Shown here: positions 43,832 through 50,955 of the stretch, piece by piece | How the letters are laid out: each line of letters begins with the position of its first letter | Numbering within the stretch: the first letter of the stretch is position 1 | Source of the DNA: Pseudodesulfovibrio sp. | Lineage (GTDB): Bacteria; Desulfobacterota; Desulfovibrionia; Desulfovibrionales; Desulfovibrionaceae | DNA: 64,000 nt | Direction of reading: 5' to 3' | Assembly: GCF_028692895.1 (NCBI RefSeq) | Contig: NZ_JAQUWN010000009.1 | Location: forward strand, 1 to 64,000 | Position numbers and translations under genes: made by a program | Notes under the pieces: generated by a model | Databases searched by the model: none | What the model saw: the letters and a program-made list of their open reading frames with translations, nothing else | What the model was told of the DNA's origin: nothing

Positions 43832-43973
43832 GAGGCGACTCCTTGGGGATGCGTTTTTTTTGCCCTACATACGGGCTTGGCGGGCGGTTGCCAAGGGGTA
43901 AGATAGGTTTGGACTACGGCGTGAAATTCTGTAGGGTAGGGAGACGTTCGAAAACGGGAGCGGAAGGAGACGG

Positions 43974-44936
43974 ATGGTGGCGGCGACGGGCAAGGTCGGA
44001 AACGGATGGATGGGGCGGATCGCCCGGTGGGCGGGCATGGTCCTGCTCCTGGCGGCGGCCCTTTCCTGCGCCGGGTGCGGCGACGACGAGCCCGTGGTCA
44101 AGGTCGACCTGAACAAGCGCGAGCGGCTCATGGCTCCCAAGCCCCTGGAGGCCATCACCTACGCCTACCTGCCGCAGTACTCCCACACCATTTCCTTCCA
44201 GCGACATCGCGCCCTGCTCAAGTACCTGCGCACCGCCACCGGCCTGCCGCTCCGGCAGATTTTCCCGGACACCTTCGACGAGCACATCAAGATGGTGCAG
44301 CGCGGCGAGATCGACATTTCCTACTCCAACCCCTTCGTCTACCTCCAGTTGGCCAAGGTCGGGGCCACGGCCTTCGCCCGCAGCGTGGAGCCCTCGGGCA
44401 AGCCCGACTTCCGGGGGCAGGTCATCTGCCGTAGCGACAACCCGACCATCAAGTCCATCGCCGACTGCAAGGGCAAGCGCTGGATCGCCGTGGACCCGGG
44501 CTCGGCGGGCGGCTACCTCTTCCCCCTGGGCCTCTTCTACGACCACGGCATCCACCTGCACGACTTCGCCGAGGTGGATTTCGCTCCGGGGCCCGGCGGC
44601 AAGCAGGAGAAGGTCGTGCTGGCCGTCCATGCCGGGGCCTACGACATCGGCACCATCCGCAAGGGCACCCTGGACGTGGTGGCCCAGAAGATTCACCGCG
44701 ACGACATCCGCATCCTGGCGGAGACGCGGCCGTACCCCGGCTGGGTCTACTCGGCCCGCCAGGGGCTGGACCCCGAGGTGATCCGGGCCGTGGCCAGCGC
44801 CATGTTCGCCCTGGACCCGGACAATCCGGACCAGGCCGCCATCCTCGGGGCCGCGGGCATGCGGCGCATCATCCCGGCGCGCGACGAGGACTACGAACCT
44901 GTACGCGAGCTCGTGGAAAAGCTCGGCATCCAGTAG
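43974..44936 (+). CDS. PhnD-like substrate-binding lipoprotein
   Basis: 320 aa. Lipobox LSCAGC with Cys35. The chain then follows the phosphate/phosphite/phosphonate-binding family: AYLPQYSHTISFQRHRALLK, RGEIDISYSNPFVYLQLAKV, DPGSAGGYLFPLGL and HAGAYDIGTIRKGTLD. No ABC permease or ATPase gene is near, so it probably serves as a sensor rather than a transporter part. It leads a five-gene operon and sits nine bases before a histidine kinase, which it may feed with ligand information. Ligand unknown. Confidence 0.88.
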   Translation: MVAATGKVGNGWMGRIARWAGMVLLLAAALSCAGCGDDEPVVKVDLNKRERLMAPKPLEAITYAYLPQYSHTISFQRHRALLKYLRTATGLPLRQIFPDTFDEHIKMVQRGEIDISYSNPFVYLQLAKVGATAFARSVEPSGKPDFRGQVICRSDNPTIKSIADCKGKRWIAVDPGSAGGYLFPLGLFYDHGIHLHDFAEVDFAPGPGGKQEKVVLAVHAGAYDIGTIRKGTLDVVAQKIHRDDIRILAETRPYPGWVYSARQGLDPEVIRAVASAMFALDPDNPDQAAILGAAGMRRIIPARDEDYEPVRELVEKLGIQ

Positions 44937-44945
44937 GCGTCTCCC

Positions 44946-47036
44946 ATGCGGTTCCTCTCCACCCTCAAGTTCCGGACCAAGCTCAACCTGGGCATCTGCT
45001 GCATCCTCGTGGTCATGGCGGTGCTGCTGCTGACCCTGGTGGGGAACATGAGCGCCAAGCTGCTCATCGAGGAGAACAAGAAGCGCGGCTCGGCACTGGC
45101 CCAGAGCTTGGCTGCCCGCGCCGTGGAGCCCATCCTGGCCCAGGACTTCCTGCGCCTCAAGAACATGGTGGACGAGCAGGTGGCCATGGGCGACGTGGTC
45201 TACGTCTTCGTCCAGAACAACCGGGGGCACGTCCTGGCCCATACCTTTCAGAAGGGGTTCCCCTTGGACCTCGTCAAGGCCAACGGGGTGGCGGACGGGG
45301 ACACGGTCCACATCCAGCTCCTGGCCAACGGGGCCGAGCGCATCTACGATTTCGCCTCGCCGGTCAGGGTGGGCGTCGACCGGCTGGGCACGGTCCGCGT
45401 GGGCCTCTCCAAGACGCGCATCAACGCCAGCGTGCACCGGCAGTTGACCACCATGGCCGGGCTCTTTGCCGGGGCCCTGTTCCTGACCACCATCATGGGC
45501 ACGCTCTTCGCCCGCCAGGTCACCCGGCGGCTGGCCACCCTGCGCGAGCACGCCGAGGCCATGCTCATGGGCAACCTGGACACCCAGTCCGGCCCGGACG
45601 TGGGCACCCACTGCTGGGAGCGGATGAAGTGCGGGCTCAAGTCCTGCCCGGCCTACGGCGACACGCGGCGGCGCTGCTGGTACATCGCCGGGACCCTCTG
45701 TCCGGACTGCGGGGACACCAAGATCGGCGACCGCCAATCCTCCTGCCAGCTTTGCCGCGTCTACCGCGAGAGCGCGGGGGACGAGCTCCAGGACCTGGCC
45801 GAGACCTTCGACGTCATGGCCATATCGCTCAAGACCCACATCGAGGAGCTGCGCTCGGCCGAACGCAGCCTGCGCGACCAGGAACGGCTCATGCGCACCA
45901 TCCTCGACGCCACGCCGGACCGCGTCTCCCTGGTGGACACCACCATGCGCTACCAGGGCGCCAACCTGAGCTTCGCGGCGTCGGTGGGCATGGAGCTCTC
46001 AGAGCTCAAGGGCAAGACCGACTTCGACCTGTTCGAGGAGACCGTGGCCGAGGAGCGGCACATGGCCGCCCGCGACATCCTCCAGTCCGGCAGGCGGCTG
46101 GACACCCAGTTGCGTGTGGTCGAGGAGTCTGTCGAGCGTTGGTACCACGTGGTCTGCATCCCGGTGTACGAGGAGGACGGGCGCATCGGCGGCCTGCTCC
46201 GGACCGACCGCGACATCACCGACCTCAAGGGGTACGAGAAGCAGCTCATCCAGGCCCAGAAGATGGAATCCCTGGGTATGCTGGCCGGGGGCGTGGCCCA
46301 CGAGATCAACACCCCGCTGGGCATCATCCTGGGCTATTCCCAGCTCCTGCAGGAGGACGTCAAGGAGGGCAGCCAGATCCACCAGGACCTGGGCATCATC
46401 GAGAAGCAGGCCAAGGTCTGCAAGAAGATCGTGGCCGACCTCCTCGGCTTCTCCCGACAGACAGACTCGGCCAAGCGCGAGATGTGCTTCAACAACTCGG
46501 TCATGGAGGCCGTGAGCCTGGTGCGCCACACCTTCAAGCTCGACCGGGTGGAGATCGTCACCGAGCTGGACGACCGCTTCCCGGTCATCTACGGCGACCC
46601 GGAAAAGCTCAAGCAGGTCTGGATCAACCTGCTCAACAACAGCCGCGACGCCATGCTGAGACGGGGCGGCGCCATCGTCATCCGCACCCGGCTGGACTCG
46701 CCCTCGGGCATCGTCTCCCTGTGGGTGGCGGACACGGGCGAGGGCATCCCGGCCGACAAGCTGGGCAAGATTTTCGATCCGTTCTACAGCACCAAGCCCG
46801 TTGGCCGGGGCACCGGCCTCGGGCTGTCCGTCTCGTTCGGGATCATCGAGGACCACGGCGGCCAGATCATGGCCACCAGCCCTGTCCCGGCGAGCTTCAA
46901 CTTCCCCCTGTCCGCGGAGGGCGAGGAGCGGGGCCCGGGCACGCTGTTCGAGGTCGACCTGCCGCTCGACCATGCCGACACGGGGGAAAACACCAAGGCG
47001 AACAAGCCGGAAACGGGGGTTACCGGCAATGAATAA
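44946..47036 (+). CDS. Sensor histidine kinase with cysteine-rich (two-CW-like) insert
   Basis: 696 aa. A membrane helix at about 16-36, a periplasmic Cache-like sensor (40-165), a second helix (170-188) and a HAMP. Between 220 and 272 lies a Cys-rich module with Cys 223, 229, 234, 244, 252, 255, 267 and 270 (CWERMKCGLKSCPAYG, CWYIAG, CPDCGD, CQLC). PAS is at 312-430. The phospho-His is His452 (GGVAHEINTPLGIILGYS), and the ATPase domain has NLLNNSRDAM and GTGLGLSVSFGI. The insert probably binds a metal or cluster; inference. Confidence 0.92.
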   Translation: MRFLSTLKFRTKLNLGICCILVVMAVLLLTLVGNMSAKLLIEENKKRGSALAQSLAARAVEPILAQDFLRLKNMVDEQVAMGDVVYVFVQNNRGHVLAHTFQKGFPLDLVKANGVADGDTVHIQLLANGAERIYDFASPVRVGVDRLGTVRVGLSKTRINASVHRQLTTMAGLFAGALFLTTIMGTLFARQVTRRLATLREHAEAMLMGNLDTQSGPDVGTHCWERMKCGLKSCPAYGDTRRRCWYIAGTLCPDCGDTKIGDRQSSCQLCRVYRESAGDELQDLAETFDVMAISLKTHIEELRSAERSLRDQERLMRTILDATPDRVSLVDTTMRYQGANLSFAASVGMELSELKGKTDFDLFEETVAEERHMAARDILQSGRRLDTQLRVVEESVERWYHVVCIPVYEEDGRIGGLLRTDRDITDLKGYEKQLIQAQKMESLGMLAGGVAHEINTPLGIILGYSQLLQEDVKEGSQIHQDLGIIEKQAKVCKKIVADLLGFSRQTDSAKREMCFNNSVMEAVSLVRHTFKLDRVEIVTELDDRFPVIYGDPEKLKQVWINLLNNSRDAMLRRGGAIVIRTRLDSPSGIVSLWVADTGEGIPADKLGKIFDPFYSTKPVGRGTGLGLSVSFGIIEDHGGQIMATSPVPASFNFPLSAEGEERGPGTLFEVDLPLDHADTGENTKANKPETGVTGNE

Positions 47037-47047
47037 GGAGTGTTATC

Positions 47048-47407
47048 ATGGCTCATATCATCGTATTGGACGACATCTCGGACGCCGGGATGCTGGTGAG
47101 GCGCATTCTGGAGCGCAAGGGACATCAGGTGACCGCCTTCACCGAGGAGGAGGACGCCCTGGAATTCGTCCGCAAGACGCCCGTGGACATGGCCATCCTC
47201 GACATCAAGCTCAAGAAGATGACCGGCGTCGAAGTGCTCGAGGAACTCAAGAAGGAGCGGCCGGGGATCAAGGCGATCATGCTCACCGGCTACCCCACCC
47301 TGGAGACAGCCAGGGACGCCCTGCGCCTGGGGGCCCAGGAGTACTGTGTGAAACCGATCAACAAGGATGAATTGGAGACCAAGGTCGCTGAAGTTCTCGG
47401 GGAGTAG
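47048..47407 (+). CDS. Single-domain response regulator
   Basis: 119 aa receiver only. The acidic pair (VLDD), phospho-acceptor Asp52 (AILDIKLKKMTG), Thr (IMLTGY) and Lys (CVKPINK) are all present. There is no output domain. It lies 11 bases after the kinase and three before the PEP-synthase-like gene, so signal output is probably by protein contact with one of the operon partners. Confidence 0.92.
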   Translation: MAHIIVLDDISDAGMLVRRILERKGHQVTAFTEEEDALEFVRKTPVDMAILDIKLKKMTGVEVLEELKKERPGIKAIMLTGYPTLETARDALRLGAQEYCVKPINKDELETKVAEVLGE

Positions 47408-47410
47408 TTC

Positions 47411-49855
47411 ATGCATGTTAGTCAGCTCTTCAAGCACTGGACATACCAGGTCTTTTCGCCGGGCACCCTGCTGAGGCGAAAGTACGAGGCCTTCAAGTCG
47501 CTGCTCAGGCACGACGCCATCGCGCTGGAGCTCATCGCCGATCTGGAGGAGCTCTTCTACGGCGAGGTCCTGGCCGACCGGCAGCGGGCCAACTGGCTGG
47601 CCGCCCGGCTGTCCAAGTCCGTGAAGACCATGGCCGGTCAGCTCGTGGAGATGAATCCGTCGAAATTCATGGATCTGCCGGAGTATTTCCGGAAGATCGA
47701 CTTTTACGTGCGCATGGCCCTGGAGCTGGAGCAGCCCGAGGTCGGCCCGCCGTACATCCTCTCCCTGGGGGACGCCGCGGCCATGCCCCGGCTGGCGGGG
47801 GGCAAGGCCTCCAACCTGGGCCGCGTGCTCGGGGTGGGGGGCGTGCCCGTGCCGCCGGGTTTCGTCATCACGGCCAACGCCTTCAACTACCTGGTGGACT
47901 ACAACGAGCTGGGCGCGGAAATCGAAAGCCGCCTCCGGCAGATGGTGGTGGGCGACCGGAATCTCCTGGCCGGGCTGACCGCCGAGATGCAGGAGCTGAT
48001 CCTGGCCGCCGAGGTGCCCGAGGAAATAGCCCGGGGCATCCGCTTCGCCGTGTCCGAGATCATCGAGGACGACGACGCCCTTATCGCCGTGCGCTCCAGC
48101 GCCCTGGCCGAGGACGGCGAAATCTCGTTCGCCGGGCAGTACGCCAGCGAGCTGAACGTTCAGCCCAACGACGTGCTGGAGGCGTACAAGCGCGTGCTGG
48201 CTGGCAAGTATTGTCCGCGCGCCGTGTCCTACCGCATCTCCAACGGCCTGACGGACGCGGACACGGCCATGGCCATCCTGGTCATCCCCATGGTGGACGC
48301 CGACAACGCGGGCGTGGTCTATTCCATGGACCCGGACTGCCACGGCCGGGACGCCATCGGCGTCTACGGCGTGCGCGGCCTGGGCGACCGGCTGGTGGAC
48401 GGCTCGGCCTCGCCCGCCAAGGCCGTGCTGACCCGCGAGGTCGAGCCCCGACTGGCCGAGGGATGCACCCCGGACGAAGGCGGGCTGCCGAGTGAGACGA
48501 CCCTGTGCGAACTGGGGCGGCTGGCCATGAAGCTGGAGAAGGCTCTGGGCGGCCCCCAGGACATCGAGTGGGCCGAGGATGTCACCGGCCGCCTCTTCAT
48601 CCTCCAGACGCGGCCCCTCCAACTGGAGCGGGACAAGGCGGCCGAGGAGCACGCCCCGGTGGCGGCCGTTCCCCTGGCCGAGGGGTTCGAGCGCGCCTCG
48701 GCTGGCGCGGGCTGCGGCGAGATCTACTACGCCCCCACCGGCGCGGAGATCGCCCGCATCCCGGACGGCGCGGTGGTGGTCACGCCCACCCTCAAACCGT
48801 CGCTTTTGACCTTCATCGGCAACATGAGCGGGGTCATCTCGCGTACGGGCAGCCGGGCCAGCCATTTCGCCTCCGTGGCCCGCGAGTACGGCGTGCCTGT
48901 GCTGGTGGGCGAGCTGGACCCGCCGCTGGCCCCCGGCAGGCTGGTCACGGTGGACGGCTCCACCGGCACCATCCACGACGGATGCATGGAGTCCATCCTG
49001 ACCCGCTCCCGCGAGGGCGGGCGGGTCTCGGGCCGGGTGCTCAAGCAGTATGAGAAGGTCGTGCCGCTGACGGTCAGGCTCAACCTGACCGACCCGAGGG
49101 CCGACAACTTCACCCCCGAGGGATGCCGGTCCATGCACGACGTGGTCCGGTTCTGCCATGAGAAGAGCGTGGGCGAGATGTTCTCCCTGGTGGACCGCAA
49201 GGGGCGCGGCATGGGCGCGGCCCGGCGGCTCAAGACCCACCTGCCGCTGGTCATGTATCTCCTGGATCTGGGCGAGGGCCTCTTCCCCACCGCGGCAGAC
49301 GGCAAGCTGGTGGAGGCGGCGGACATCAAGAGCCGCCCCATGTGGGCCCTTTGGTACGGGCTTTCGGACGGCCGGGTCAAATGGCCCAACACCCTGACCC
49401 ACATGGACTGGGAGGAGTTCGACAAGATGTCCGGCGGCATCTTCAGCTTCGACTCCAAGCTCCTCGCCAGCTACGGCCTCATCAGCGAGGACTACCTCCA
49501 CCTGATGATCCGCTTCGGCTACCACTTCTCGGTGGTGGACTCCATCTGCGGGCCGGACGACGGGGCCAACTACATCAACTTCCGCTTCAAGGGCGGCGGG
49601 GCCGGGTTCGACCAGCGGCTGCTGCGCCTTCTGTTCATTCAGCGCGTGCTGGAGCGGTACGGGTTCGAAACCGCCACCCGGGGCGACATGATCGACGCCA
49701 AGGTCGGGCGCATGAGCGAGAACGAGACCCGGCGGCTGCTGGCCCGCCTGGGCTACCTGATGGCCGTGACCCGGCTCATGGACATGCGCATGGACGACGA
49801 GGATCAGGTGGAGGCCGAGGTGGAGCGGTTCATGACGGAAGCGGAGAACAGATGA
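47411..49855 (+). CDS. PEP-synthase-like protein: ATP-grasp plus phosphohistidine domain, no PEP barrel
   Basis: 814 aa. Residues 1-115 are a helical N-terminal domain. Residues 125-405 are the ATP-grasp domain of PEP synthases (GGKASNLGRVL, AVRSSALAEDGEISFAGQYA, PQDIEWAED). Residues 440-515 are the swivelling phosphohistidine domain with His485 (SRTGSRASHFASVAREYGVP). The TIM-barrel PEP-binding domain (motifs like TEHMF, GGGMGG) is absent. Instead a 290-residue C-terminal domain with no recognised family is present (MWALWYGLSDGRVKWPNTLT, RFKGGGAGFDQRLLRLLFIQ). It may phosphorylate a protein or small molecule other than pyruvate. Confidence 0.85.
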   Translation: MHVSQLFKHWTYQVFSPGTLLRRKYEAFKSLLRHDAIALELIADLEELFYGEVLADRQRANWLAARLSKSVKTMAGQLVEMNPSKFMDLPEYFRKIDFYVRMALELEQPEVGPPYILSLGDAAAMPRLAGGKASNLGRVLGVGGVPVPPGFVITANAFNYLVDYNELGAEIESRLRQMVVGDRNLLAGLTAEMQELILAAEVPEEIARGIRFAVSEIIEDDDALIAVRSSALAEDGEISFAGQYASELNVQPNDVLEAYKRVLAGKYCPRAVSYRISNGLTDADTAMAILVIPMVDADNAGVVYSMDPDCHGRDAIGVYGVRGLGDRLVDGSASPAKAVLTREVEPRLAEGCTPDEGGLPSETTLCELGRLAMKLEKALGGPQDIEWAEDVTGRLFILQTRPLQLERDKAAEEHAPVAAVPLAEGFERASAGAGCGEIYYAPTGAEIARIPDGAVVVTPTLKPSLLTFIGNMSGVISRTGSRASHFASVAREYGVPVLVGELDPPLAPGRLVTVDGSTGTIHDGCMESILTRSREGGRVSGRVLKQYEKVVPLTVRLNLTDPRADNFTPEGCRSMHDVVRFCHEKSVGEMFSLVDRKGRGMGAARRLKTHLPLVMYLLDLGEGLFPTAADGKLVEAADIKSRPMWALWYGLSDGRVKWPNTLTHMDWEEFDKMSGGIFSFDSKLLASYGLISEDYLHLMIRFGYHFSVVDSICGPDDGANYINFRFKGGGAGFDQRLLRLLFIQRVLERYGFETATRGDMIDAKVGRMSENETRRLLARLGYLMAVTRLMDMRMDDEDQVEAEVERFMTEAENR

Positions 49856-50937
49856 TGCTGTGCAAGGATAAGCCCGCCTACCAGGTGACCTGGGTCACGG
49901 ACCAGCTCGGCGTGGGCCAGGCGCCCATGAGCTATCCCCAGCTCGACGCCATCCGCGCCCAGGGCGTGGACGCCATCCTCAACCTGTGCGGCGAGTTCTG
50001 CGACCTGCACGAGATCGAGGCGGACGCCGGGTTCGAGGTGCACTACCTGCCGCTCAACGACGAGGAGGCCCCGAGCCTCATCGAGCTGGAAAAGGCCCTG
50101 TCCTGGCTGGACGAGGCCATCTACCTGGGCAAGAAGGTGCTCATCCACTGCCGCCACGGCATCGGCCGCACCGGCACGGTGCTCAACGCCTACCTCCTGC
50201 GGCGCGGGCTGGGCCACAAGCTGGCCGGGCGCGCCCTCAAGAAGCTCAAGAGCAAGCCCGCCAACTTCGTCCAGTGGCGCACGGTGCGCAACTACGGCAA
50301 GCAGTCCGGTCGGCTGACCGTGCGCGAGCCGTCACTGGAGTTCAAGCGGCTGGTGGACCTTTCGCCGTTCTTCAACGACTACGCAGAGCTCGTCCAGCGC
50401 GCCAACGAGCGCATGGGCGACTCCCTCAAGGGCAGGGCGTGCGGCCTGGACAACGTCCAGTGCTGCTCCACGCCGGTCCGGCTTACCCTGGTGGAGGCCG
50501 TGCACCTGACCCACTCCATCAACAAGGTCCTGGACAGCGACGCCCGCGTGGCCCTCATCGAGCGGGCCGTGGATGTCGCCCTCAAGGAGCGCCAAGCCGT
50601 GCACGACCTGGGCGAGGCCGGGGAGAACACCGAGTACTGCCTGTCCGAGGCCGGGACCGTCTGTCCCCTGCTTGAGGCAGGGCGGTGCCGCCTCTTCGAC
50701 TGCCGCCCGCTTCAGTGCCGGACCTTCGGGCTGGAGGAGGCCGGCGGCGACGTCCTGTGGCGCGAGATGCTGACCCCGGCCCTGGACAAGATTTCCGCCG
50801 AGATATGGTTCGCCTACACCGGCTCCATGGGGACCGAGAGCCTGCCGCACTTTCCCCTGCCGGACGTGGTCTCCGGCAAGTTCATGGAGACCGTGTTCAA
50901 GATCATGATGCAGCAGGGACTGGCCAAGAGCGCCTAG
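49852..50937 (+). CDS. Dual-specificity phosphatase fused to a YkgJ-type cysteine cluster domain
   Basis: 361 aa. The ATG at 49852 overlaps the upstream stop (ATGA). Residues 10-160 are a dual-specificity phosphatase: the loop HCRHGIGRTG has catalytic Cys100 and Arg106, with a candidate general acid Asp70. Residues 195-310 carry the Cys pattern of YkgJ/CxxCxxCC domains (ACGLDNVQCC... CPLLEAGRCRLFDCRPLQCR). The fusion is unusual. It would remove phosphate from Ser/Thr/Tyr or His-linked targets and hold a metal or cluster. It is the last gene of the operon. Confidence 0.88.
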   Translation: MMLCKDKPAYQVTWVTDQLGVGQAPMSYPQLDAIRAQGVDAILNLCGEFCDLHEIEADAGFEVHYLPLNDEEAPSLIELEKALSWLDEAIYLGKKVLIHCRHGIGRTGTVLNAYLLRRGLGHKLAGRALKKLKSKPANFVQWRTVRNYGKQSGRLTVREPSLEFKRLVDLSPFFNDYAELVQRANERMGDSLKGRACGLDNVQCCSTPVRLTLVEAVHLTHSINKVLDSDARVALIERAVDVALKERQAVHDLGEAGENTEYCLSEAGTVCPLLEAGRCRLFDCRPLQCRTFGLEEAGGDVLWREMLTPALDKISAEIWFAYTGSMGTESLPHFPLPDVVSGKFMETVFKIMMQQGLAKSA

Positions 50938-50955
50938 CGGGCAGGGGAAGCACCC

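Noticed and set aside
43876-43895. Possible sigma-54 promoter CTTGGCGGGCGGTTGCCAAG upstream of the PhnD-like gene
   Set aside because: The GG-GC spacing is nine bases, not ten, and the sequence is better explained as a small inverted repeat.
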